DNA from: Camellia lanceoleosa
Lineage: Eukaryota; Streptophyta; Magnoliopsida; Ericales; Theaceae
Assembly (NCBI GenBank): GCA_025200525.1
Contig: CM045762.1
Span: 121,336,979 to 121,400,978, forward strand
Direction of reading: 5' to 3'
Length of the DNA stretch: 64,000 bases
The notes under the pieces are model-generated. The model was not told where the DNA came from. It saw only the letters and a list, made by a program, of their open reading frames with translations, and made no database searches. This document shows positions 46,099-57,748 of this stretch, piece after piece. The position numbers were made by a program, and so were the translations under genes. Every line of letters starts with the position of its first letter. Position 1 is the stretch's first letter.

Positions 46099-47158
46099 TC
46101 AGAAATGGAAGCAAGATAGGATCGAGAACTGCGATGGCGACATAAGCTTTAAACGGAGGCAGAGAAGACTGAGTAGAAGTGCTACCATACTGCTGAAAAG
46201 TAGGATCCATTCGGTGCCAACAGTCAAAGGCATTGTGATTCCAACCTCCACAGATCTGACATCCAGAATTAGAATTAGAAGAAAAAACTCCTCTGGATCG
46301 AGGAGTATATCTATTTGTATTTGATCTACCCCCTCGAAAATTATTATATCTGCCTCTGAAACCACGATATGAACCTCTACCTCTGGCAGAGTGAAAACCT
46401 CGATTAACAGAACTTGAAGAATCATAACTTGATGAAGATGATCCTCGTAAGGCAGAGTAGGCAACATTAAGATCTGTGCCAGTGGATTGTTTAAGCTTTT
46501 GTTCAATATGAATAGATTCGGAACATAACAATGAACACAAATTTTCCATTCTGATAGGTTCAGAATGAGTACGAATAGATGTTTTAAAGGCATCATATTC
46601 CTCTGGTAAACCATTCAAAGTCAGAAAAACTAGATCTTCATCTTCAACTTTTGCAGAGGCTAAAGCCAACTGAGCTACAAGATCTTTGATTTGAGACAGA
46701 TAAACTTCCATTGATAATGATTTCTTACGAAGAGTTTGAAGTTTGGTTTTGAGTTGATGGATATGAGAACGTGAAACTGAAGTGAACTGCTTCTCTAAGA
46801 ATTGCCATACCTGATCACTTTGAGTCAGATGAAGAACAGAGGAATATATGGATGAAGATAGAGTTGCAGTCAAAAAGGTGAGCAGATGTGCATCAATCAA
46901 TTTCCATTTCACATAACTTGGATTTGAAACTGTTTTTCCAGATGCATCAATGAGCTCTGGAGATGGACATGGCTGAGATCCATTAACATGATCAAGAAAT
47001 CCAGATGCTCTAAGTACGTTTGTTATCTGTGATTTCCATATGAGGAAATTGTTGGATTCAAGCTTCACTGTAATGAGAGAGTTGAAATTCGAAATCAGTA
47101 AACTGAGATTTGGTGGGAGAGAAGACTCAGCCATTGAAAGCCTGTGGATCTTGCTCAC
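46099..47158 (-). pseudogene. Gag of the copia element
   Basis: A likely start is MAESSLPPNLSLL, shortly after the primer site. UBN2/gag motifs are LESNNFLIWKSQI, SLHLTQSDQVWQFLEKQF-like sequence, LSMEVYLSQIKDLVAQL and LNGLPEEYDAFKTSIR. An Arg/Gly-rich stretch and a CCHC knuckle (CQICGGWNHNAFDC) follow. The frame is open for almost its full length and then overlaps the protease frame, so a shift separates gag and pol. Confidence 0.88.
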
Positions 47159-47181
47159 GAGAGCTCACGGCTTTGATACCA

Positions 47182-47506
47182 TGATGAATTTCTTGTATTT
47201 CATATATCACTCATATCTTTACAGCAGAAGCTTATACTGGTTTATATAAGCATACAAAATATCTAATCTGAAAACTAACCAACTCATAACAATCTAACTG
47301 ATTCTAAACAAACTAACCACCTTATAACAAACTAACTAACCATCACAACTGATTCCATTGTAACATGACCTCAGAAGACTAGATGTACAGATCGTGATGG
47401 TGCGGCTCTAACAGACAAAGACACTGCATGCGATGGTGATGAAAGTCGAGTCAAAGCGAGTGGCGAGAGGAAGCAAAATTGCAATCGTCTTGATGAAATG
47501 TCTTCA
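47182..47506 (-). repeat. 5' LTR of the copia element
   Basis: On the minus strand it runs TGAAGACATTTCATC...AAATTCATCA, directly before the primer-binding site. A TTATATAA box lies near 47241. Confidence 0.9.
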
Positions 47507-47511
47507 GGTTT

Positions 47512-47817
47512 AAATCTTATTCTTTTTTTTTCTTCTTTTTTTCCTTTCCTTTTCCTTCTTTTTTTTTTTTTCCCAAGTAGATACAACATTATATATTTTT
47601 AACATAAAGGAAAGGAGATGAGACAAATCTAGACCTAGAGTCTGGTAAAGAGTGTCCCAACCACTGGACTACCCTTTTGTTTCTTAAATTAAACCTAACT
47701 TTTGGTTTACCAAAAGTCAAAAAATAAAAAATAAAAAATTCTTAAAGTTCATATTGTTTGGTTCATTCACATCTTTTTTTATAGCAACTTTTTAGAAGCA
47801 CATCGGTTATCTAGTTG

Positions 47818-47857
<40 letters not shown>

Positions 47858-48311
47858 TTTTTGACTTTTGAATATAAAATGACTAATGTGCCCTTAATTT
47901 TAATACATTATTATACAAAAAAATTTCTTTTTGATGAAAAGTGAATTTTTTTTTTCAATTTTTGGCATTTCTAACTGTTTGTTGAAAAAGTGAGGATGTC
48001 AAAAGAAACTTGGGCTTTTTTAAAATTAAAAAAGCTTCCCTGAAAAAATGGCTTTAAGCTAACTATCGAAAGCGGCCTTCCTACATCTTTATTGAGAAGA
48101 TACTAATGGTTTCACCTAAAATTATTGAACGAATTGAAGAATGAAAATAAATAAATAAATGTACGCGTTAATCATCAAATATGTTCATCTTTTCAATCAA
48201 CAATGTATATATCCTCATTGCACTTACCATCATCATTATCAAACTAGTAACAAGAGGTGATAACATTCTCACCATCAAAATCATATCAATAGAATCATAT
48301 ATATATACAAA
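47512..48311. other. Interval downstream of the RIC gene
   Basis: Contains poly-T/C sequence, (TTTA)n at about 47818-47862, and the SINE-like segment listed separately. It includes the 3' UTR and end of the RIC transcript, whose limit I cannot place. No other gene seen. Confidence 0.5.
47610..47680 (-). repeat. Possible tRNA-derived SINE fragment
   Basis: On the minus strand TAGTCCAGTGGTTGG resembles an A box, and AGGTCTAGATTTG, about 30 bases on, resembles a decayed B box. No tail or duplication is defined. Confidence 0.3.
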
Positions 48312-50365
48312 TCAAGTAAACTTAGAACCATTGAAACACATAGGTCCGTCAGCTTGGGCAGCCATGGCAAGCTCAAATTGCTTTAGAGATATTGAAGGAA
48401 AAGACAGTATTTCAGGAGCTGTGAGATTCTCCCAACCTTTCACAGGGTTGGTGGTAGTAGTTCCATCCCATCCTATGTGTGTAACATGCTTAACATCTGT
48501 CGGAAACCCTATTTCCATCTCCATCTTCATTTCCATGTCATCAATCTCTTCTTCTTTGTAAACTAGATTAGTACGTGAAAGAACATAATCAATAACATTG
48601 AAAATAAATAAATAAATAAAAGACACTCATACAAAGAGAACCCTGTCGCCTAACAAATGTGTATTACTCCTTGTAAACTCAAATGGTGAGTTATTGTCAA
48701 AAGAGATGGCAAGAGTTCACAAAGGTGACCTATTTGACCTGTCAAATTATAGTACTGTTACACTTTGTGTCATTTGCTATTGTCGACAACAATCACACTT
48801 TGTGTTTAGTATGTTTTGGCAATAATGACATTTTTGTTGAAAATAATTTTCCCAAATGTGAGACGCGTGGCAGATTGGTGATGAAACTCTTACTCATTTG
48901 AAAAGATATTTTGCTAAAATTTTTATATTTTTCTCGTCGAGAAAAATGTTATAGTGAGTTGAATACATTGAACCCATCTTTTTTCAAATGTGAATGGGCC
49001 TCTATTCCTAGATGGACTTCTCCAATGATTGGAATAATAAGTCCTGCACCTTAATTTATTTTCCACTATTCAATTACATGTAGAAGTATCTCTACAATAT
49101 TTTGATTCTTTCATTGACCAAGCTTATTGCTTGTGGATTCTATACTTGACTTTGATCCGACTATATCTCATCTCAGTTCGATGTCTGATTAGCCCAATTG
49201 ATTTGGTTCTAGAAGTTCACTCTACATCGGCAAAGCATGATTTGTATGGCTCCTCAAAGATTTTATCATAATCTATTAGTGGATCTAAGAGAATCTTGGT
49301 ACCACTTGTTATATGAATATGAATCTATGCATGGAGATTTCTTAACCTACCCATTGCCCGCTAGGTGAGATTAGTAGAGGGATAGGTCTGGGTAAAGAAA
49401 ATGTGACAAAGGATTCCTGGAGGGGGGTGTCGAGGGCTAGGGGCTAGCGGCGAAGTTGGACAAGGGCTTGGAGGGTTGGTAAGGGATAGGGTGGTGGGGT
49501 AGTTGGAGAAGGTGAAGAAGGGGTTAGATGGTTGTCGGAGCTGCGACTGGTGCCAATCGAAAGGGGTATAGATGGTGGTACGGTCTAAGATTTTTTTGGT
49601 AATTACATTTAGGACTATAATAATGGCATTTAAAAAATAATGATATATTGTGGCTTATCCAACCAATATTTTGGAGTGCATTTAGAGTCACCCGGCTTTT
49701 ACTTACTCAAAATTTTGGAAGTCATTTGTAGTGATATAGTGGCTTCTAAATTAACGATTGTGTCACTTACCAAACTTTTATTTAAATTTGAGTTTGGCTA
49801 TTACAGTACTTGTCTCAAATGATGTTTTTACTCAAAATTTTATTCGAATCTAAATTAAAATATGAGCAAAGGTTGGAGATGGCCTTACAAAGCTAATGCC
49901 TTGCATCTTTTGTAGTATCAAATTCAATGATTTGGGCCATGTTTGCTTTTGTTAATGGTTAATCTATAGGCTATGGTTGAAGGTCCTTTTTTTTTTTTTG
50001 CTAGCTTAGTTTGTTGTTAGCTTTTTATTTGGATGAGCATTTTGTTGCTAGCTGGATTCCTTTGTGATGAGTTTGTTTAAAATGAAAGTAATAGAAAGTG
50101 AGGAAAAGGGAAAGTTACTTTTCATGAATTTGTTTAGTTTGAGAAGGAAAAAATAAAAAAAAAATTATTGTACAGTCCATATTAATATTGTAATTAATTT
50201 TAATTTCTTACAAAAAAACACAAGGAAATACAAGAAACTTTGAATGTGTCTATATAAGAAATTATATAGAACTAAAATTTTAAATTTCTCTGTCTTTTCT
50301 TGCAAAATTTTCATCTTAATCAAATACTTGTAAAAATAATATTTTTTTTTTCTATTTCTTTTCTT

Positions 50366-50402
<37 letters not shown>

Positions 50403-53400
50403 CTACTAATTTTTCTTCTAACAAAACGAAAATTTCATTTTGTTTACCTGACTTTTTGAGTCCTGTATTATAGCCTCTATGTCTTATGAACCTCTCTATC
50501 TTTGAAGTCTATGTATGTATTTTCTTTTTAATCTTAATCAAGTTCTCTTTTATGCTAAAAAATAGAAAACAGAAAATAAGCATGCATAATACATAAAATA
50601 AAACTAGTACCTTGTGTACACCAAGTGTTTATATCTTCCTATGTTTCCCTATAATATTATTCACTGGAAAATGTTAAAACATGACCTTAAGAGTTGTCAG
50701 TGTTGAAAAAAATGTGTAACAAGTATATTAAAATGTATTAAAAATATGTAAACATATTTTGTAGTATGAATTTTTTTTTTTTCATTCTGAAATTATAAAA
50801 TTTTTAAACTTTTGTGGTACTTATTGACAGCCCTAAGCAGGATCCTTGTTTTTGCTCTTTTAAGCTAAGAGTTATATGGCATTACAAGTGTTATCACACT
50901 ACAAATATTTGCCAATACTACAAGAAATTTCACTTTAGCCAATCACTGTTGCCGACTAAATAATTTTTACTCGCGAAAAGATCACATTTGTGGACTAAAA
51001 AAAATTTGGTAGCCAAAATTTTTTATTTTCCACGACTAACATGATTTAGCTGCAGAAATCATGTTTTTGGCGACCAATTTGAATTATTGGTCACAAAAAA
51101 TCGAAACAAGAAGGTAAAAAAAAAGAGCGAGAGACATAAAACTTTTAGTGACTAATGAAATTTGGTCGCAGATAGCAAAATGACCACTTTTGCAGACTAA
51201 ATATTATTTAGTCTCAAAAAGCACATATTTGCCGACAAAAAAAAAAAAAAAATGGTAGCCAAAAGTTTTTATAATGTGATTTACTCACAAATATATTGTG
51301 TTCCGCGACTAATTTAAAATATTAGTCACAAAAACTAAAAGCAAGAAGGTGAGGGGAAACAAAAAAAAAAGAGAAAAAAAAAATGGGGAGCCAAATATAA
51401 ACAAAAGTTGGATGTGGCATAATGGTTATTTGTCACATACTTCTATGTGGTTCTGTGTTCAACTCTATCAAGCAACATAGTTTCACAAATTGCTTGTCAT
51501 TTGACAAAATGAGAGCCCAGCCAGTTTAGTTGAACGGTATCTGGACCAACCTTAGACCGGTTGATGGCTCAACCGTCCAGTCCGGTCCATTTTCAAAATA
51601 TTGTTACTCACATCAACCAAAATGTTGGTCGGCGAATTCATTTAATTGTTGACTAAAGTTTTAGTTGCGAAATCAATACTTTTGGTGACTAACGTTTTTG
51701 GTTGGGAAAACAGTACTTTTGGCAACTAACTTTTTTAGCTATCAAATGGTTTAGTTGTGGTAGTTAGGGCTGTTCATGGAAACCGCACACCCGCCTAACC
51801 TGTCCAAACCGACCGGACCCGACACATAACAGAGGGTTAAGACAAGGTAGATGGTCAGCTACGGGCCATTTTATTTGATTTTTCAGATTCATGGTCGGTA
51901 GTGGTTTTTATAATTTTTCATCCGTCGAAATCGACCCGACCGACTCATAATGAACGCATGTCTTGATTTAATTAGTGTGTAATTTTTAAATTGTCTTTTA
52001 CTTTTCTCTTTCAACCCACCCACACACCCACTCACCTACCAAGCGTCTCATATACGCTTCACAGTTTACAAGGTCTGTTCTCTCACGCACTTTACAAAGT
52101 TTGTTGCTGTCACACTTCACAAAGCTACACTTCACGAAGCTACTTCAGTGAACTCTTTTTTCAAAGAGAAAAATTGAAAAGGCAAAAGAAATTTATGAAG
52201 AGTAAGAGAGAGTAGACTGAATAAAAAAAAAATAAAAAAAAAAGCAAAGCAATCCAACCAAGCTCTCTGTTTCTCTCTCTCTCTTACCTCTTACTATCTC
52301 ATGTAACAAATCAAAGCTTCTCCTTGTTTTTCTATCTTTGAAATTCAACTGTGACATTCTTTGAGATGTGCAAAGCAAGATCTTCAGCCCTAAAAGAGGG
52401 TTATTGTTCAAATATTGAGGTATCTCTCTTTATTCATTTTGATATTTTTATTTTTGATGCTTTGATTTATAATTTGTAGGTTTTTGTTGGTTAATACTTC
52501 ATATTTTGATTCTCTAATCATGGTTGATTTGGGGGTTTCTAAGTATTTTTCATTTTCTTGTTTTGATTTTCTGATTCTCTGCTTCTTATTGTTATGTTTT
52601 TATTTACTTGTGAATTGTACAAAATTATAAAGTTTAATATATCATTATGTTAATTTCAATGGGCTAACTTTTGTAGTGATTAATGGAGTAATTTTAATTT
52701 TGAATTGGGCTGTAAGCAATTTTTTTCCCTTAATTTTGGATAAAAAATGATAAAAGAAAGGCCCAATATGTTATGAGCCCAATCCGCCCAAACCGACCAC
52801 ATCCGATCTGATAACCCGACTAGCAATTCGGTCGATCTCGACAGGTGCTTGGTTTGAAAATGGTTGGGCAAAATGTCAATCCGAACTGATTCGGTCGGTT
52901 GCCAGGTATATATCCAATCCGACCCCGATCGACCCGTGAACAGCCCTAGTGGTAGTTATATGTTCAACAATCAAAAATTTAGTTGCCAAAGACTTGTTTT
53001 TACCGACTAATGGTTTTTTTTAGTTGGGGATTACTTTCCGCGACCATGTATTAGCAACCAAAGTGGCAATCAAAATTTTTTATCGCAAAATACTTTTGCC
53101 CACTAAAAATAACTTTTTTGCGACTAAAATTTTAGTTGGCAAAAGTATAATTTTCTATAATGATCATCCAGGTCCAAATTGAGAGAGTGAGGGAGGGGGG
53201 TTGTCAATCATACACCCGCCGAATAATTGAGATGAAAAAAGCTACTAACCTGACATATAGGCTTATAATTTGTCCAGAAAAAAAAAATTTATGGTAAACT
53301 ACCAATAGGTTTTAATAGTTAGACTTAATTCCCATCAAGTCCTATTAAAAATAAATCTTTATAAAAGTGTCGTTAAAAATAATTTTTTTGTGATAATTTT

Positions 53401-54755
53401 TTACATATGTTGCTAAAAATTGATAATTAGCAACTTTTTTTTGTCATAATTTTTATAAATTGTCGTTAAAACTTACAATTAGTGACTTTTTTTATGACAA
53501 ATTTTTTCCATAAGACCTATTAGATAATAAGTCCACTTATTAGGACTTACACGTAAATATCCCAAAAAATTATATGGTTAAGATTAATTAGTACATTGTG
53601 AGGTTCATAACTTGAATAAATTTGGACCAAAAAATCACGTTTCTTGATGAAATTTAAAAATAAAAAAAAATAAATTTTTTTTTGGAGTTGTAGTATTGCC
53701 AAATTGAGATAGATAGAGAGATAGAGGGAAAGAGGGGTTACAAATCATACACTTACCAAATAATTGAGATAAACTTTTGAGACTCCTCGCGAATCTTTGT
53801 ATTCCATTGGAAAGTTTAGGCTTTGGAAGACCTAGGAAACCCCAAGAGTTCTTCGTTTTCATTTTCGTCCCAGTTGAACTTTCTTTTAATTCTTGTCTAC
53901 CTTGGAAAAGATATAAGAAACACAGCGTAATTAAAAATCACTCACAACTATGGGCTGTGTTATTAACCAGGCTCAAGACATGCCTATGTTAGAAAAATAA
54001 AAAACTTGAGTTGACATTGTCCTAAAAATTATCCTAAATTTGACCCTAAAAATACATTATAATTCTAAGCTTGCCCAATAAATCCATTTATTAAAAAAAA
54101 AATATATATTTTAAAATAAAAAAATCAATAACATTCAATAAACATAAATCCTATAACAAAAAATCAATAATGTCGTATCCTAAGTTAAAAATTCGGTATG
54201 TTATTTTCCTTCCTTCATTTAAAAAAAAATATAACTAAATAAATTACATATGTACATTTATATAATATAAGTCTCATTTGGCAAGAGCTAAATTGACTAA
54301 ATAAGTACAAAAAGGCAAAATCTACATGAGTCAATAAGATAAAATATCATATTCAAATAATAATAATTTTTTTTTCTCTCACAACTATCACATCCAAATA
54401 AATAAATAAATTCAACAGTTTTTCTAAACGGAGCTAAAATGCCCCAAAAAAAGGACTATATTAACTCTTCCCAAACAAAGGCTTAATAATTGGGCCAGAC
54501 CAGATTGGACTGGGCTTGGAGACTGTTCTCAAGCCCAGCCTATTTAATAAATGTACCCAAAAATTTAGTCCACTCCAACTTTATAGACTTGAATATCAAT
54601 CTCAAACTTTTAAAAATGCAGTTGTGGAGCTATTGGGACAATGGCCACCCCTACTCAGGACAAACATGAATGCTCTAAGGCATAAGTAACACTAATATTT
54701 TGTAAAAAACAAATTTAGGGAGATGAGTATTAAATTTTTTAAAAAATATAAAATT

Positions 54756-54807
<52 letters not shown>

Positions 54808-54929
54808 ATACTTGTTACAGCTGGATGGTTTGGTTTTGTGGGTTGGGATGTGCTTACATCAAGACTCGACTGAGAAACACAGCTGACGGAGAAAGGAAGA
54901 ACAACTAACCTTTCCATTCGATCTCTCAT
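48312..54929 (-). CDS. RIC4: ROP-interactive CRIB-motif protein (RIC), three exons
   Basis: Coding exons are 54812-54929, 53757-53900 and 48312-48562: 513 bp, 170 residues and a stop. Splice sites are GT/AG with a good donor after exon 2 (GTAAGT) and a T-rich acceptor before it (CTTTTCCAAG), and the phases agree. Exon 1 starts MRDRMERLVVLPFS, the conserved N-terminus of the RIC2/RIC4 group. Exon 2 gives a basic motif, GIQRFARSLKSLSQLF. Exon 3 holds the CRIB motif IGFPTDVKHVTHIGWDG, then APEILSFPSISLKQFELAM. RIC proteins bind active ROP GTPases near the plasma membrane and steer actin or calcium in polar growth. Arabidopsis RIC4 is of similar length. Family is secure; RIC4 rather than RIC2 is a likely but untested paralogue call. 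Intron 2 is 5.2 kb and transposon-filled. Confidence 0.9.
48563..50915. other. RIC intron 2, part outside the CACTA element
   Basis: AT-rich intron sequence. A G-rich stretch near 49420-49580 gives no ORF of interest, and no conserved exon is detected here. Confidence 0.5.
50367..50403. repeat. (CACTTT)n microsatellite in RIC intron 2
   Basis: Six perfect hexamer copies in the large intron. Confidence 0.9.
51410..51480 (+). repeat. Possible tRNA-derived SINE fragment
   Basis: TGGCATAATGGTTA resembles an A box and GTGTTCAACTC a B box, about 35 bases apart. No tail seen. Confidence 0.3.
51765..52948. mobile_element. Non-autonomous hAT element, TSD GTGGTAGT
   Basis: Ends TAGGGCTGTTCATGG and, reversed, TAGGGCTGTTCACGG (14 of 15 match), flanked by the perfect 8-bp duplication GTGGTAGT at 51757-51764 and 52949-52956. 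Subterminal CCGACC/GGTCGG-type words are frequent at both ends. No transposase is encoded. It lies inside the CACTA-like element and is therefore younger. Confidence 0.9.
54757..54805. repeat. (GA)n tract in RIC intron 1
   Basis: About 49 bases of GAGAGA begin two bases inside the intron, next to the exon 1 donor site. The Ser-Leu run predicted here is not exon. Confidence 0.9.
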
Positions 54930-55764
54930 CCTTTCATATTATTATTCATAATAAGAGTGTACAAGAAAAGGAGTAGTAATGCCAAGACCCAGCAGATATG
55001 GGAAGTTGTTTGGTACCTATGAAAACCCCTTGGAAAGGAATTTGGTTTCTTATATTGGGGTGTTGTTTGGCTTTATGAGTAAGTTACAATGATTTTACCT
55101 GCACAAATGTAAGATACACCCAACCCAAGTTTGGTTAATAGTGAGAGAGAAAATATTATGATGGAGTGGTTTGGGTTGGAGTTGTTGGTTGAACAGTGCT
55201 AACTCATCCAACTTTTGATGATCGCTAATCCAAATTGAAGGATGAGAGTTTGCGCCCACAAACCAACTTTTGTATGATTGAACTCTTCCTAATAATCTTC
55301 TTTCGTGGGCCGTGGGCTCCTATATTGCTTCTCTTGTAGACCAAGCCACAGGCATACTTTTTGCTGCTCCCATTCTTTTTTCAGCAATGCTAGGTATCAT
55401 GAAAGCTTTGTGACCTTTGAATTACACTTAGAAAAAACACCACACACTAATCAAGGTAATCTAAGGATCATAACTCTTTCATGATCATTTTCATGAAAAA
55501 AAATTTATGATCCCTAACTTTTCTCTTCTTTTTTCTTTCATTTCTATTTATTTATGCCTCGTTTGGGAACTCTCATTTTTAGCCAAAAAGCTAAAAAATT
55601 ATTATTATTATTATTTATATATTGTTTATTGCAACTTAGTTTAATTGTTAGGAAAATAACAAATCAGTGGTAGGTTTGAAAATAAATAACAAATTGATGG
55701 AAACTTTATGAGCCTTATTTTAATATAGCAAAGTTTTTTATCAACATGTAAATATTTTCTCTGA
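54930..55764 (-). promoter_or_regulatory. RIC upstream region
   Basis: The interval between the RIC start codon and the next element. It should hold the promoter and 5' UTR; a convincing single TATA box was not singled out. No ORF is supported. Confidence 0.4.
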
Positions 55765-55785
55765 CTTCTTCTGAAATGTGCAAGA

Positions 55786-56793
55786 TTGCAACGAGACAAA
55801 AGGCATTATCAGGTTCAGATGTCCTGTGTAGAGGGGTTGGTGGGCGCTATGGACTCATCTGATCAGATTGAAATAGAAATGATCCAAAGCCATAGTTTCA
55901 ATGGGTTGGGTAAGTCTTCTTACCATAATGTTAATGTTATCTCTATGTCCTGGAGTGCTTTATTTAAATACGAGATTACTAAGAAGAAAGTAGTTAAAAG
56001 TGTCAAGAAACACTCGGTGGGTTATGAGAATGATCAACTTTAAATCTCATTGGAAATCTCTAGAATTGGGTTAAAGCAATGGGAAGACTACAAAAAATTA
56101 AGGTTTTGGGGACCAAAATTTAGAGACAAAATTATTTTTTAGGGATCTAATATTTTTGTTGCAAAAAATGTCGTTATTATATTTTTAGCAATGAAAATTG
56201 GACATTAATGATGAATTATTATCTATTTGGGACCAAATTTTTTATCTCAAAAAATAAACTATTTTGAGACCAAATTATTTTGTTTCTAAAAGTTTATTTA
56301 TTAGTGACATTTTCAAAATTTTGTCACTAAAAGTCTTATTTTTGACTTTTCGAAAAGATCTTTTAACGACTATCCTCACGATCATAGAAATTGGTCCCTA
56401 AATATTTTTTGTAACAAATTTTTCACTTTTAGAGACCAAAACATTTGGTCTCTAAAACTCTTATATGTTGTAGTGGAACTTGCTCTTATGGGTTATTTTA
56501 TTGATAGAAAATTGTCTTTCTTCCAAGTGAGGACTTCGGCTTACAAGTTGTGGAAAGAAAATCTTGAAGTGGTTGTAACCTCAGATAATGACTACTTTGT
56601 ATTCAAGATGAAAAATGAAGAAGCTTTAAAGTTCATTCTTGATGAGGGGCTTTCTTATATTGGGAGCAAATTGATTGTTATCAAAAGTGTAAACAAAAAA
56701 AAGCTCCTTGAAAGAATTGCTAATCTTAAACTTGTTCAAGAGGTTAGCCGCTCTATCAAGTCTAAGAAATCAAGTCGTAAGACTCCTAATTGA
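55786..56793 (+). pseudogene. DUF4283-type LINE ORF1 fragment
   Basis: SMSWSALFKYEITKK is the usual N-terminal phrase of DUF4283 proteins. After the CACTA MITE, LMGYFIDRKLSFFQVRTSAY, LWKENLEVVVTSDNDY, FVFKMKNEEALKFILDEG and YIGSKLIVIK give most of DUF4283. DUF4283 marks ORF1 proteins of plant retroelements and is thought to bind nucleic acid. One stop at 56041-56043 precedes the MITE. The frame is continuous across the MITE when one GAA is ignored. The C-terminus is Lys/Ser-rich and ends early, without the usual zinc knuckle. Confidence 0.7.
56086..56475. repeat. CACTA-type MITE, TSD GAA
   Basis: 390 bp. The right end is GGTCTCTAAAACTC...GTTGTAGTG, so read inwards it starts CACTACAAC. The left end is GACTACAAAAAATTAAGG, with G for the first C. 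The 3-bp duplication GAA is at 56083-56085 and 56476-56478. Internal GGGACCAAATTT / TTTGGTC words repeat in both directions. Confidence 0.8.
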
Positions 56794-56974
56794 TTGTTGC
56801 TTAGCCTAGCTTTGGAGTTTGTTATTGTTAGATTTTAGTGTAGAAGTTAGGCTTGTGATTCCTTCCTCAAAGGGTGTTTTGCCTTCAGGCGTGTAATGAG
56901 TCTCATTGTAATATCTATTTTTTGGTATAAAACTTAGGACTTACCTACCAAAAAAAAAAACTTCTACTAAAATG

Positions 56975-57748
56975 ATATTTTCTCTTAAGTGTTCCTGATT
57001 ACCTGCTGTAATTCATGTTATGTGATTTGAAGTTGTTTTTAGTTCAAATGCTTAATTGTTAATGGTGGATGAATGTAATAGCAAAATGACAAGTGGCCTT
57101 TATTGCTTATTTGTTGATTTGTTTTTGATATACAAGACTTTATGAATAAATTATTGATATACACAATTATTAATAGACCACGTGTATTAGTTAAGTTTGA
57201 GAGTTTTGCGTTTTATAAGAGTTAAATATGGGATTTCAAATCTCCATAATGGAGGTTACATGTTCAATCTTGTAGTCACTGGGCCACCCAGTTGTTTGTT
57301 GAACTTTCGTGATTTTCACTGTTTGAGTTTGAGAATAGAGATGTTTAGTTATGAAGTTTGAGAAGAGGAAGACTACATATATACCAGGAAAATTGTACAA
57401 CAAAAATTATCACCTCACTTTTAAAAATAAATTAATAAGTAAAACAATGTTGATAACAAATTTCCAGAAAACATTTTTGTCTCTAGAGTTACCGGTTTTA
57501 TAGCTTTATTCTTCTCCTTTTTTTGGATATTAATTTCTATAAAGATGGTAAATTGGGATTTATTTATTTATAACTATTGCTGTTTTTTGGATTCTGATTT
57601 GGGTCTCCAGAAAGAGTAAAAAATTGAAATAGATTTTTAATGGGGAACCTACCAGTAGTAACACTCCGAAATAATTATAACAACCCAACTCCAAACAACC
57701 AATACAAGATGACATAATCGAAATGATAAGCTTTTATTAAGAAGAATT
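56975..57748. other. Non-coding interval
   Basis: AT-rich. One SINE-like segment near 57225-57300 on the minus strand (GTGGCCCAGTGAC and AGATTGAACATG as box-like words). No gene seen. Confidence 0.45.

Larger units (their letters stand above)
43271..47506 (-). mobile_element. Ty1/copia retrotransposon, ends intact, TSD GGTTT
   Basis: LTRs at 43271-43593 and 47182-47506 bracket gag and pol in copia order (gag, protease, integrase, RT, RNase H), all on the minus strand. The 5-bp duplication GGTTT is perfect at 43266-43270 and 47507-47511. The primer site is TGGTATCAAAGC at 47170-47181. At 4.24 kb it is shorter than usual because part of RT and the start of RNase H are deleted, so it depends on a relative for movement. 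Confidence 0.92.
50916..53162. mobile_element. CACTA-like element, decayed, in RIC intron 2
   Basis: The left end TACTACAAGAAATTTCACTT and the right end on the other strand CATTATAGAAAATTATACTT resemble the CACTACAAGAAA ends of eudicot CACTA elements and match each other for about 40 bases with gaps. Many subterminal words of the type CGACTAA / TTTTAGTYGC occur in both orientations near both ends, which is typical of CACTA transposase binding regions. There is no transposase ORF. The 3-bp duplication could not be found. A hAT element is inserted inside. Confidence 0.6.
55779..56960 (+). mobile_element. LINE-derived insertion with A tail
   Basis: A DUF4283-bearing ORF is followed by a short 3' UTR ending TTACCTACC and an A run. 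CTTCTTCTGAAATG (55765-55778) and CTTCTACTAAAATG (56961-56974) flank it, matching at 12 of 14 positions, so an old target duplication is plausible. No RT is present. It may be an internally deleted or processed LINE transcript. Confidence 0.65.

Noticed and set aside
50913..53165. 3-bp duplication of the CACTA-like element
   Set aside because: Flanks CAA and ATC differ, and the ends are too decayed to shift the border with confidence.
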